Part shown: positions 1 through 8,408 of the stretch, piece after piece | Position numbering within the stretch: the stretch's first letter is position 1 | Layout of the letters: the number at the start of each line of letters is the position of its first letter | The notes under the pieces: model-generated | The model's database searches: none | What the model saw: only the letters and a program-made list of their open reading frames with translations | What the model was told of the DNA's origin: nothing | Position numbers and translations under genes: made by a program | NCBI RefSeq assembly: GCF_014654365.1 | Contig: NZ_BNAY01000001.1 | Span: forward strand, 1,364,001 to 1,428,000 | Length of the DNA: 64,000 nucleotides | Source of the DNA: Amycolatopsis oliviviridis | GTDB lineage: Bacteria > Actinomycetota > Actinomycetes > Mycobacteriales > Pseudonocardiaceae | Direction of reading: 5' to 3'

Positions 1-2
1 GG

Positions 3-815
3 ACGACGCGAATCGACCTCGTCATCGTCGGCCTCGTCGCGCTTTACGCGGTGCTGGGCAGCCTGGCGCATCGTTCGATCATCGCCGCGAAACGCGACGG
101 CGGCTGGTACGCCGGGACACGGCAGGCGGTCGCCGCCGATACCTCGCTGCGATCGGACCCCGTTCGTCCACAGTGGATTCTTTTGACGCCGTCGGTGTTG
201 CTCGCCGTCGTAACGGCCGTCGTCGGCCTTGCCGAGGACGCGAAGAGCTTTTCCACGGTCTTCGCGCAGGTTCTGGTCGTCGTCCTGATCTCGCTTCTGA
301 CCGTCGCGATCTCACGGGCCCGCCCCGAGATCGACGCCGCACAACCGTCGGCATCGGCTTCGAGATACCGGGAGTACCTGCACGGCGTGCTCAGCCTGCT
401 GCTGGTCTCCGCCGGCTGCGCCAACGCGACGCTGCTCGTCGTTTCGCTCCAGCTGTGGGGCGTCGCCGACACGACCGTGCCGGTCACGATCGTGGCGTAC
501 CTGCCGCTTCTGGCCGCCTTCATCGCGTGGATCGGTTTTTCCCTCCGTTCCGGCGACGCCGGACACCGACTGTCCCCCACCGCGGGCGAATCCGAAACCC
601 GCTACGAACAACGCGACGACGACCGCTACTGGTTCGCGGCCGGGATGGTCTACCTGAATCGGAACGACCCGGCGCTGCTGGTGCATCGGCGGGTCGGCAC
701 CTACTGGACGCTCAACCTCGGGCATCCGGTCGCGTGGCTGCTTCTCGTCATCGTCGCCGTCGCCGGGGTGCTCGCCGGTCTGGGGGTGTTTCCTCTCCCG
801 ATCAAGGGCGCCTGA
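3..815 (+). CDS. DUF5808-type integral membrane protein (5' truncated by window edge)
   Basis: The reading frame is open from the first bases of the window, so the true start lies upstream; the GTG at 51 is internal. The visible 270 residues hold about six hydrophobic segments: one at the very edge (IDLVIVGLVALYAVLGS), two around visible residues 60-105, two around 130-185, and one near the C-terminus. Before the last segment is a soluble stretch with the pattern YW-x8-N-x2-DPALLV-x-R-x3-YWTLN, which resembles the C-terminal DUF5808 domain of actinobacterial and Bacillus DUF1648-type membrane proteins. Such genes often sit beside small GntR regulators, but that side lies outside the window. 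Function unknown. Confidence 0.6.
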   Translation, partial: TTRIDLVIVGLVALYAVLGSLAHRSIIAAKRDGGWYAGTRQAVAADTSLRSDPVRPQWILLTPSVLLAVVTAVVGLAEDAKSFSTVFAQVLVVVLISLLTVAISRARPEIDAAQPSASASRYREYLHGVLSLLLVSAGCANATLLVVSLQLWGVADTTVPVTIVAYLPLLAAFIAWIGFSLRSGDAGHRLSPTAGESETRYEQRDDDRYWFAAGMVYLNRNDPALLVHRRVGTYWTLNLGHPVAWLLLVIVAVAGVLAGLGVFPLPIKGA

Positions 816-959
816 CGGTATTTTGGTCGTGGGTGAGGAAGCATGATCCTGGTGCCGGACTTCGTGGGGAGGCAGGCGCTCGACACCTGGCTGTCGGGTA
901 CGAGAGCCCGATCACCGGGTGTGATCAGGGGTGCCCGGGCCGCTCGTTACCCTGATGCA

Positions 960-1337
960 ATGACGTCGCAGAAAACCCCTCAAACGATGAAGCCCGCGAC
1001 AGCGGCGAAGAAGCTGGGTGTGTACCTCGAAGCCACCCCGGCGGAGTTCCAGGAGGGTGTCGTCTCCCGCGACGAGCTGAACGCGCTGCAGGCCGAACCG
1101 CCCGAGTGGTTGCGCGAGCTGCGCCGGAACGGGCCGCACCCGCGGCCGGTCATCGCGGCGAAGCTGGGCATCTCGATCAGCGGCCTGGCGCGGGGCGGGA
1201 TCACCGACGCCCTCACCACCGAGCAGATCGACGCGGTCAAGACCGAAGACCCCGACTGGCTGAAGCGGGAGCGCGAAACCCAGGCCGAGGTCCGCAAGGA
1301 AGAAGCGCGGCTGAAGGCCGCCCGTACCGAGAGCTAG
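960..1337 (+). CDS. DUF5997 family protein
   Basis: A 125-residue soluble protein. The ATG at 960 is chosen over the longer frame upstream because family members begin near MKPATAAKKLGVYL, which here starts at residue 10 (ATG 987 is the alternative). The body is rich in charged residues and has two similar blocks, each with a PxWL motif (PEWLRELR and PDWLKRER). A helix-turn-helix-like stretch IAAKLGISISGLARG lies between them, and a Glu/Lys-rich helical tail ends the protein. It converges on the LysR-type gene and the two stop codons overlap. In actinobacteria DUF5997 genes are commonly next to such LysR-domain genes. No function is known; nucleic-acid binding is only a guess from the HTH-like segment. 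Confidence 0.7.
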   Translation: MTSQKTPQTMKPATAAKKLGVYLEATPAEFQEGVVSRDELNALQAEPPEWLRELRRNGPHPRPVIAAKLGISISGLARGGITDALTTEQIDAVKTEDPDWLKRERETQAEVRKEEARLKAARTES

Positions 1338-2086
1338 CCGCGGCGGCGGCGCTTCCCGCCCTTGGGAGCGCCGCGCTGCCCGGACTGCGGTTTCCGGCCG
1401 CCGGCCTGGGGCCGCTTGTTCTTCGGCGGCGGTTTCTTCTCCGATGTCTTCTTTTCGGGCTTTTCCTGGACCTGTGGCCGGCCCCGCGTGCTGTTGACGG
1501 TCCGGCCACGGACGATCCCGATGAACTGCTCCATCAGGTCGCTGGTCTCCTCGTCCGGCCAGGACAACGCGACGCCGGACTCCGGCGTGCCGGAGATCGG
1601 GCGGTAGGTCAGGTCACGCCGGTGGTGCAGCCGCGCGAGTGACTGCGGGACGACCAGGAGCCCGACACCGGCGGCGACCAGTTCGATGGCGTCCGCCGTG
1701 GTGGCGGGGCGCTCCAGCGCGGGCTTCCCGGGCGGCCGGTCCCAGTCCAGCGTGTCGTCGAGCGGGTGCAGCACGACGTCGTCGGCGATGTCGTCGACGG
1801 AGACCTCGTCCGCGGCGGCGACCAGGTGCTCCTTGGGGACGACCACCACGGTCGTCTCGGTGTAGAGCGGGATCGCGTGCAGGCCCTCGCGGTCGATCGG
1901 CAGGCGCAGCAGGACGGCGTCCACCTCACGGTCCCGGACGAGCGCGGCGGCGTCGGCGGCGGTCGTCTGGACGAGGTCGAGCGGGACGTCGGGCGAGCGC
2001 TCGGCCCAGATCCGGACCCACTTCGAGGGCGTCACGCCGGGGACGTACGCGAGCTTGAAGGAGGCGGGTGTGTCCGGGCCGGTCAT
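1334..2086 (-). CDS. Orphan LysR substrate-binding domain protein with basic C-terminal tail
   Basis: A 250-residue protein. Residues about 8-190 look like the LysR-type effector-binding domain (FKLAYVPGVTPSKWVRIWAER, then LVQTTAADAAALVRDREVDAVLLRLP and the VAAGVGLLVVPQSLARLHH block typical of the second subdomain). The usual N-terminal winged HTH is absent: the protein starts directly at the effector domain and its ATG at 2086 is followed at once by domain sequence. From about residue 200 the tail is very rich in Lys, Arg, Pro and Gly, suggesting nucleic-acid or other polyanion contact. It overlaps the DUF5997 gene tail to tail by 4 bp. Recognition of the domain is sound; the role is unknown. 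Confidence 0.7.
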   Translation of the reverse strand: MTGPDTPASFKLAYVPGVTPSKWVRIWAERSPDVPLDLVQTTAADAAALVRDREVDAVLLRLPIDREGLHAIPLYTETTVVVVPKEHLVAAADEVSVDDIADDVVLHPLDDTLDWDRPPGKPALERPATTADAIELVAAGVGLLVVPQSLARLHHRRDLTYRPISGTPESGVALSWPDEETSDLMEQFIGIVRGRTVNSTRGRPQVQEKPEKKTSEKKPPPKNKRPQAGGRKPQSGQRGAPKGGKRRRRG

Positions 2087-2140
2087 GAGGGCAAGGTTAC
2101 CGGGCGTGATCTAGATGCCCGCGGGGGTCGATCTGGCGAG

Positions 2141-2193
2141 TACATGATGGCCCCCTTCCTTGCGCCTGGCGCAAGGAAGGGGGCCATCATGTA
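2141..2193. terminator. 25-bp perfect inverted repeat, probable terminator
   Basis: Two perfectly complementary 25-bp arms (2141-2165 and 2169-2193) are separated by 3 nt. It lies 21 bp past the stop of the GH2 gene, which reads leftward, and upstream of the LysR-domain gene, so it is well placed to end the sugar operon. No T-run follows on either side, so termination by the classical intrinsic mechanism is not assured. The arm carries a GGCCCCCTTCCTT core similar in style to other hairpins in this window. Confidence 0.6.
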
Positions 2194-2214
2194 CTTCGGC
2201 CACTCACGAACTCG

Positions 2215-4938
2215 TTACGGAGTCCAGGCCGCGGAGACCGCCCAGGTGACGTCCTGCTCATACGAAGCCGGGTTGTCGAACGGGTGACCGCCGCCGCTGG
2301 TGGCGACGAAGACCTCCTCGGCGTAGTGCCGCATGTTCGTGCCCAGTTCGTTCACCGACGCGAGCCGCACGCCACCGGCACCCGGCTGGGCGCAGAACGT
2401 CGCGTCCCGCCGGAACAGGTCGGTGTTGTCGTTCGCCCCCAGCCGTACCCGGAAGTCCGCGTGCCGCAGGAATTGCCCCGGATAGTTACGCGCCTCCAGC
2501 GAGTAGCACGACGGATCGGCGAGACCGCGCCGGACGACGAACGTCGCGTCAGCCTTGAGCAACGCCGCGCTCGACGCGTTCACCACGTCCGTCCGGGCGA
2601 GGCCGTCACGGTGCCGCAGGAATCGGTCGGTGAAGCCGGGTGTGGTCACCTTGAACGACCGCGCCTGGTCCAGCGGCAGGTCCGCGCCGCTGCGCCAGAG
2701 CGGGACCGAAGCCGCCCACGTCGTGTCCTCGGCGAAGCTCGACGGCGTGTCCCAGGGGTTCGACCCGCCGCTGCGCGCGAGATAGACGGTCTCGGCGTAG
2801 TGGCGGATGTAGGCGCCACGCTGGTTGAACGACTCCAGTGCCGTTCCGCCGGCGCCTTCTCTCGCGCAGAAGGTCGCGTCACCGGCGAACAGGGCCGAGC
2901 CGTCGTTCGCGTCCTTGCGGATCCTCGACGACGCGTGCCGCAGAAACTGCCCGGGGTAGTTCCGCGACTCGAACGACAGGCACGACGCGTCGGCCAGCCC
3001 TTGCCGGGCCCAGAACGTCGCGTCCTTCTTCGCGAGGTCCGTGCTGCCTTCGCCCAGGACGTCGGTCCTGACGAAGTCGTCCTGGTGCCGCAGATAGCGA
3101 TCCGTGTACCCGGAGGTGGTGACCCGCAGCGAGATCGGCTCACCCCGGCCCACCTCGGTGCCCTTGGCGATGGCGAGCACCTTCTGGTTGATCTCGCGCA
3201 CCCGCGCCTCGGTCATCTTCAGCACGCGCCGGTCGTAGGTGTAGAAGCCGTTGACCTCGTTCTCGACGTCGTACGGCTCGGTGTAAACCGACGCGGAAAG
3301 CCCCCGGCCGTGCACCATCCGCCCGACCTGCTTGGTGATCTCCACGTACCGGTTCGTCAGCGACGTCTCGTCCGGGTACAGCGCGCCGTAGGCGAAACCC
3401 TTGCCGGGTTCCCATTCGTGCCCGGTGACGCGTCGGCCGAGGCCGCCGTACTCCCCCAGCACCGCGACCCGTTTCGCGTCGGGTTGCCTGGTGCCGGTGG
3501 AGATCTGGTAGGCGTGGTCGTCGATCACGTCGCCGTTGCCCGGGTCCGGGTCGGACACGCAGCAGTTGGACCCCGAGTTGTGGTTGATCAGCCGGGTGTC
3601 GTCGATCGAGCGGACCAGATCGACGATCCGTCCGGCGTCGTACTCGCCCCAGCCCTCGTTGAACGGCACCCACTGCACGATCGACGTGATGCCCTTGTGC
3701 TGATCGATCATCCGCCGCAGTTCGGATTCGTAGTTCGCGTGCCCGTTCGGGACCTCGTCGATCGCGTCGAGCGCGGGCATGTCCTGCCAGACCATCAGCC
3801 CGAGCTTGTCGGCGTGGTAGAACCACCGCGCCGGTTCGACCTTGATGTGCTTGCGGACCATGTTGAAGCCCAGCGCCTTCTGGCGTTCGAGGTCGAACCG
3901 CAGGGCCTCGTCGGTCGGCGCGGTGTAGATGCCGTCCGGCCAGTATCCCTGGTCCAGCGTGCCGAGCTGGAAGACGAACTTGCCGTTGAGCAGCGGCCGC
4001 ATCACGCCGCCGACCATCGCCTTGCCCAGGGAGCGCATCCCGAAGTACCCGGTGACGACGTCGCCGCCCGGCAGGCGCACCCGCAGGTCGTAGAGGAAGG
4101 GGTCGTCCGGTGACCACAGCCGCGCGTTCGGCACTGGGACCCGCAGGTGAGACCCGACGGCGCCGGTGGCGGTGCCGACGACTTGACCGCCGGAAAGCAC
4201 CTCGGCGGTCGCCTGCTGCCCGGCCGTGCCCTGGACGACGAGGTCGAGCGCGCCGCCCGGGACATCGGGTGTGGTGTCGAGCCGGGTGATGTGCTCGGCC
4301 CGGACCGGTTCCAGCCACACGGTCTGCCAGATCCCGGACGCCGCGGTGTAGAAGATGCCGCTGGGTGTCTTGCGCTGTTTCCCGACCGGGTACCGGCTGC
4401 CGTCGACAGGCGACGCGACGCCGACGACGATCTCGTTCTCCCCCGCCTTGAGCGCCGGGGTGATGTCGAACGAGAAGGCGTCGAAACCGCCGGTGTGGCT
4501 CCCGATCGACGTCCCGTTGACCCAGACCCTGGTCTCCCAGGTGACGGCGCCGAAGTTGAGCTTCACCCGGCGGCCGTCCCAAGCGGACGGAACGGTGAAC
4601 GTCCGGCGGTAGAACATGTTGTCCTCATGCCGTTTGATCCCCGAAAGCATCGACTCGATCGGGTAAGGCACGAGAACGTTCTCGCTCAGCGGCCTGCCGA
4701 TCGGCGGCGAGTTCAGGTTGGGCGCGCCGGTGAACCCCCAGGTCCCGTTCAGGTTGAGCCATTCCGAGCGCACCAGCTGGGGGCGCGGATACTCGGGCAG
4801 GGCGTTCGACGGCGAGACCTGGTCCGTCCACGGGGTCGGCAGCGGGACCGGGGCGGCTTGGGCGACGGGGACGAGTGTCGTCGCGGCGGCCAGCAGACCG
4901 GCGACGACGCTCAGGGCGCGCGCGGTTCTTCGGTGCAT
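2215..4938 (-). CDS. Secreted GH2 glycosidase with two AbfB-type (CBM42-like) modules, putative furanosidase
   Basis: A 907-residue exported enzyme. Residues 1-28 form a signal peptide ending AQA. Residues about 50-210 are the GH2 sugar-binding jelly roll, 215-305 the immunoglobulin-like domain, and 310-600 the TIM barrel. The acid/base pair N427-E428 lies in VPFNEGWGE and the likely nucleophile is E496 in LGEYGG. Two tandem copies of about 135 residues follow (about 607-740 and 765-905), each with the motifs DRxLRH, ATFxxRxGLADxSC, NYPGQFLRH and RHYAE, typical of arabinofuranose-binding AbfB modules. The ATG at 4938 has a strong RBS (agggag) and lies 9 bp after yjfF, so it is the last gene of the importer operon. 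The modules and the importer type point to arabino- or galactofuranosides, but beta-galactosidase or glucuronidase activity cannot be excluded by eye. Confidence 0.85.
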   Translation of the reverse strand: MHRRTARALSVVAGLLAAATTLVPVAQAAPVPLPTPWTDQVSPSNALPEYPRPQLVRSEWLNLNGTWGFTGAPNLNSPPIGRPLSENVLVPYPIESMLSGIKRHEDNMFYRRTFTVPSAWDGRRVKLNFGAVTWETRVWVNGTSIGSHTGGFDAFSFDITPALKAGENEIVVGVASPVDGSRYPVGKQRKTPSGIFYTAASGIWQTVWLEPVRAEHITRLDTTPDVPGGALDLVVQGTAGQQATAEVLSGGQVVGTATGAVGSHLRVPVPNARLWSPDDPFLYDLRVRLPGGDVVTGYFGMRSLGKAMVGGVMRPLLNGKFVFQLGTLDQGYWPDGIYTAPTDEALRFDLERQKALGFNMVRKHIKVEPARWFYHADKLGLMVWQDMPALDAIDEVPNGHANYESELRRMIDQHKGITSIVQWVPFNEGWGEYDAGRIVDLVRSIDDTRLINHNSGSNCCVSDPDPGNGDVIDDHAYQISTGTRQPDAKRVAVLGEYGGLGRRVTGHEWEPGKGFAYGALYPDETSLTNRYVEITKQVGRMVHGRGLSASVYTEPYDVENEVNGFYTYDRRVLKMTEARVREINQKVLAIAKGTEVGRGEPISLRVTTSGYTDRYLRHQDDFVRTDVLGEGSTDLAKKDATFWARQGLADASCLSFESRNYPGQFLRHASSRIRKDANDGSALFAGDATFCAREGAGGTALESFNQRGAYIRHYAETVYLARSGGSNPWDTPSSFAEDTTWAASVPLWRSGADLPLDQARSFKVTTPGFTDRFLRHRDGLARTDVVNASSAALLKADATFVVRRGLADPSCYSLEARNYPGQFLRHADFRVRLGANDNTDLFRRDATFCAQPGAGGVRLASVNELGTNMRHYAEEVFVATSGGGHPFDNPASYEQDVTWAVSAAWTP

Positions 4939-4947
4939 GCGATCTCC

Positions 4948-5940
4948 CTATCTCCGGGCGGTCGTGCGGGCCAATGACCGTTGCAGCACAACGACCACCA
5001 AGAGGAACGCGCCGCTGACCACCGACTGGTAGTTGCTGTCGAGAGTTCCTATCTGGTTGATGACGTTCTGGATGACCGTTCGGATGCCCACGCCGATGAC
5101 CGTTCCGAGAATCGTGCCCATCCCGCCGGTCAGCAGGGTGCCGCCGATGACGACGACGGAGATGGCGTCCAGTTCGAGGCCGACCCCGATCACCGTGACG
5201 CCAGACTGGAGATAGGCCGCGGTGAGCGCGCCCGCGAGTCCGGAAAGGACGCCGCTCATCACGTAGACGGTGACCTTGGTGCGCGCCACCGGCAGTCCCA
5301 TCAGCTTCGCGGACTGCTCCGAGCCGCCGGTGGCGAACACCGACTGCCCGAACCGGGTCCGCCGCAGCAGGAGCCCGCCGATCAGGCAGAGCGCCGCCGC
5401 GATGAACACCGGGTAGCCGAACCCGAACAGCGTGCCGCGACCGAGTTCGACGAACGCCTCGCCCTCGGGGATCTTGTACGTCGTCGCGCCTTCGCTGGTG
5501 ATCGCGAGCAGCAGCCCGCGAGCGAACAGCAGCGACGCCAGCGTGACGATGAACGGCGCCATCCCGGTCTTCGCGACCAGCAGCCCGTTGATCAGGCCGA
5601 TCAGCCCGCACACCGCCAACGGCAGCAGCAGCGCGACGAGGAAACCCCATTGCGACCCGTAGGCGGCGAGGACCCCGCCGAGCGCGTAGACCGAACCCAC
5701 CGAGAGGTCGATCCCACCGGTGATGATCACGAACGTCATCCCGAGCGCGATGATCGCGAGGAACGAGCTCTGCAGGGCGATGTCGCGCAGGTTGTCCAGG
5801 CTGCCGAAGCGCGGGAACAGCAGCCACGCGACGGCGACCATGAGCACCAGCGCGATCGCCGCGCCTTGTTTCTGCAGGACCCCGGTCATCAGCTCGCGCC
5901 GGGTGGAGTCCTGGGCGGCCATCGTGGGCGCCGCGGTCAT
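4948..5940 (-). CDS. yjfF: Sugar ABC transporter permease, YjfF-like
   Basis: A 330-residue inner-membrane permease of the ribose/galactofuranose class (BPD_transp_2 type) with about nine hydrophobic segments. It has the signature GMTFVIITGGIDLSVGSV near residue 70 and the block GVGLELDAISVVVIGGTLLTGG near 255, both very close to E. coli YjfF. The ATG at 5940 overlaps the stop of the preceding permease gene (ATGA), so translation is coupled; longer frames upstream run through that gene and are not used. It should form a heterodimer with the YtfT-like permease and be powered by the YtfR-like ATPase. Confidence 0.88.
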   Translation of the reverse strand: MTAAPTMAAQDSTRRELMTGVLQKQGAAIALVLMVAVAWLLFPRFGSLDNLRDIALQSSFLAIIALGMTFVIITGGIDLSVGSVYALGGVLAAYGSQWGFLVALLLPLAVCGLIGLINGLLVAKTGMAPFIVTLASLLFARGLLLAITSEGATTYKIPEGEAFVELGRGTLFGFGYPVFIAAALCLIGGLLLRRTRFGQSVFATGGSEQSAKLMGLPVARTKVTVYVMSGVLSGLAGALTAAYLQSGVTVIGVGLELDAISVVVIGGTLLTGGMGTILGTVIGVGIRTVIQNVINQIGTLDSNYQSVVSGAFLLVVVVLQRSLARTTARR

Positions 5941-6935
5941 CGGCTGCTCCGTTCCCGTGCGACGTACACCGCGCCGACGATGATCGCGGCCTGGATCATC
6001 TGCGCGGTCGAATCCGGCAGGTTGTGCTTGATGAGCGTGGCGCGGACGAGCTGCATGAGCAGGACGCCCATCACCGTGCCGAGGATGCGGACGCGCCCAC
6101 CGGTCAACGGGGTACCGCCGACCACGACCGCGGTGATCGCGGACAGTTCCATCAGCAGCCCGGCGTCCGCGGGGTCGCCGGCGCCGAGCCGGGCGGTGGA
6201 GAGCACCCCGGCCAGGGCCGCGAGCAGACCGCAGATGGCGTAGACGCCGATGAGGACGCGGTTGACCGGCAGTCCGGCGAGCACGCTGGCCCGGCGGTTG
6301 CCGCCGATCGCGACCAGCCGCCTGCCGAACGCCGTCTTCCCGACCAGCGCGGCCATGAGCACGGCCAGCACGCCCGCGATGAGCACACTCACCGGGATCC
6401 CGAGCACCTCGCCGGTGCCCAGTGCCAGGAAAGCCGGATCGTGCAGCTGGACGAGCTGGCCGTCGGCGAGCACCAGCGCGAGCCCTCGCCCGCCGACGAG
6501 CAAGGCCAGTGTCGCCACGATCGGCTGGATCCCGATCCTGGCCACGAGGACACCGTTCAATGTCCCGGCGGCCAGCCCGGCGACGAGCGCGATGGCGACC
6601 GCGGGCAGCGTCCCGGCACCGAGGTACAGCGGGATGATCGCCGCCGACAGCGCCATCACCGCGCCCACCGACAGGTCGACGCCCTCGGTGCCGATGACGA
6701 GCGCCATCCCGAGCGCGACCACCAGTACCGGCGCGGCCTGGATGAGCTGGGTCCGGAAGTTGCCGACGGTCAGGAAGTTCGCGGTGAACGCGATGTTGAA
6801 CAGGACGAGCGCGACGACGGCGACGTACACGCCGTACTCCTGCAGCCACCGCGCCACTCTGGTCCGGTCCACCGTTTTCGCCGTGTCCGTCATGGTGGTT
6901 CCCGAGTCCTCAGTTCTCTGCTGGGTGCTAGTCAT
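5937..6935 (-). CDS. ytfT: Sugar ABC transporter permease, YtfT-like
   Basis: A 332-residue membrane permease. After a charged N-terminus of about 35 residues come eight to nine hydrophobic segments, with ALGMALVIGTEGVDLSVGAVMAL near 75 and the block IQPIVATLALLVGGRGLA near 135, resembling E. coli YtfT. The start at 6935 overlaps the end of the ATPase gene by 8 bp; an internal ATG (MTDT) at 6893 is an alternative start. It is partner to the YjfF-like permease encoded directly downstream, the two genes overlapping by ATGA. Confidence 0.87.
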   Translation of the reverse strand: MTSTQQRTEDSGTTMTDTAKTVDRTRVARWLQEYGVYVAVVALVLFNIAFTANFLTVGNFRTQLIQAAPVLVVALGMALVIGTEGVDLSVGAVMALSAAIIPLYLGAGTLPAVAIALVAGLAAGTLNGVLVARIGIQPIVATLALLVGGRGLALVLADGQLVQLHDPAFLALGTGEVLGIPVSVLIAGVLAVLMAALVGKTAFGRRLVAIGGNRRASVLAGLPVNRVLIGVYAICGLLAALAGVLSTARLGAGDPADAGLLMELSAITAVVVGGTPLTGGRVRILGTVMGVLLMQLVRATLIKHNLPDSTAQMIQAAIIVGAVYVARERSSR

Positions 6936-8406
6936 CCGTTTCCCCGCCCGAGGCGATCGCCGCCAGCACGTGGTCCTGGGTCAGCTGGTCCCCCGCCAGT
7001 TCGCCGACCACCGAACCGTCCTTGAGCACGACCAGCCGGTCGGCGCCGTCGAGGAGCTCCTCCATCTCGGACGAGATGAGCAGGACCGCGAGTCCGTCCT
7101 TGGCGAGTTCGTCGATCAGCGCCTGCACCTCCGCCTTGGCGCCGACGTCGATGCCCCGGGTCGGCTCGTCGAGCAGCAGCACCTTCGGTTCCGTGCACAG
7201 CCAGCGGGCCAGCAGCACCTTCTGCTGATTGCCGCCGGAGAGTTCGGCGACCTTCTGATCCGGACCGGACACCTTGATCCGCAGGCGTTTCACGAACGTG
7301 TCGACGATCCTGTCCTGCCGGGCCCGGCTGACCAGCCCGAACCGGGACAGCTTCGGCAACGCGGCGAGCACGATGTTCTCGCGGACCGAAAGATGCGGGA
7401 TGATCCCCTCGGTTTTGCGGTCCTCGGCGAGCATGCTGACGCCCACGCGCATCGCGGCGGCCACATTCCCTTGCGGGACTTGCTTTCCGCCGACGAGGAC
7501 GGTGCCACCGGACAAGGGCAGGTCGCCGACGATCGCCCGTGCGGTCTCGGTCCGGCCGGAGCCGAGCAGCCCGGCCAGCCCGACGATCTCGCCGGGCCTG
7601 ATGTCGACCGAGACACCACCCAACCGGTTGCCGCTGGTGAGATTCTCCGCGCGCAGCACCGGTTCCCGGCCCGCTTCGTGGTCGCCCTCGAACGCCGTCG
7701 CGCCGTGCGACCGGATGTCGCCGACACTGCGGCCGAGCATCATCGACACCAGCTCCAGGCGCGGCAGGTCGGCGAGCGGTCCGGTGTGGACTCGCTTGCC
7801 GTCCCGCAGCACCGTCACCCGTTCGCAGATCCGGTACAGCTCGTCCATCCGGTGGCTGACGTACACGATCGCGATCCCGCGTTCGTGCAGCCTGCCGATG
7901 ACCTCGAACAGCGTCTCGACCTCACGTGGCTCCAGCGAGGACGTCGGCTCGTCCATGATCACGACATCGGCGTCGACCGAAACGGCGCGGGCCAGCGCGA
8001 CCATCTGCTGCGCGCCGACGCCGAGTGTCCCGAGTGGACGGCGGACGTCGGCTTCGATGCCGTAGTCCGCCAGCAGGGCCGCCGCGTCGGAGTTCATCCG
8101 CGCCCAGTCGACCAGCCCGAACCTCTTCCTCGGCTCGCGGCCGAGGTACACGTTGCTCGCCACGCTCATCAGCGGGATGAGGTTGACCTCCTGGTAGATC
8201 GTGGAGATCGCGCCCCGCGCGTGGATCGTGCCGGAGTCCGGCTTGTGCACGCCGGTGAGCACCTTGATCAGCGTCGACTTGCCGGCGCCGTTCTCGCCCA
8301 CCAGCGCGTGCACCTCGCCCGGCCGCAGCGCGAACGACACGTCGTCGAGCGCGCGCACCCCGGCGAACGTCTTCGTCACGCCTTCGACCTCGAGAACCGG
8401 TTCCAT
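6928..8406 (-). CDS. ytfR: Sugar ABC transporter ATP-binding protein, YtfR-like
   Basis: A 492-residue protein with two ABC ATPase domains in tandem, the layout of RbsA/MglA/YtfR importers. Domain 1 has Walker A GENGAGKST at 37-45 and Walker B VVIMDEPTSSL, with LGVGAQQMVALARA as signature. Domain 2 (from about 250) has a degenerate P-loop GLLGSGRTE, the signature LSGGNQQKV and Walker B VLLLDEPTRGID. The degenerate second P-loop is normal for the family. It begins 2 bp after the binding-protein gene ends and overlaps the next permease gene, so it is translated as part of one operon. It energises uptake on the cytoplasmic face. Confidence 0.9.
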   Translation of the reverse strand: MEPVLEVEGVTKTFAGVRALDDVSFALRPGEVHALVGENGAGKSTLIKVLTGVHKPDSGTIHARGAISTIYQEVNLIPLMSVASNVYLGREPRKRFGLVDWARMNSDAAALLADYGIEADVRRPLGTLGVGAQQMVALARAVSVDADVVIMDEPTSSLEPREVETLFEVIGRLHERGIAIVYVSHRMDELYRICERVTVLRDGKRVHTGPLADLPRLELVSMMLGRSVGDIRSHGATAFEGDHEAGREPVLRAENLTSGNRLGGVSVDIRPGEIVGLAGLLGSGRTETARAIVGDLPLSGGTVLVGGKQVPQGNVAAAMRVGVSMLAEDRKTEGIIPHLSVRENIVLAALPKLSRFGLVSRARQDRIVDTFVKRLRIKVSGPDQKVAELSGGNQQKVLLARWLCTEPKVLLLDEPTRGIDVGAKAEVQALIDELAKDGLAVLLISSEMEELLDGADRLVVLKDGSVVGELAGDQLTQDHVLAAIASGGETDD

Positions 8407-8408
8407 CG

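Noticed and set aside
2284..4113. Long open frame (609 codons) on the plus strand opposite the GH2 gene
   Set aside because: It lies antisense to a well-supported enzyme gene, is rich in Arg, Val and His as expected from the reverse frame of GC-rich coding DNA, and has no domain or RBS.
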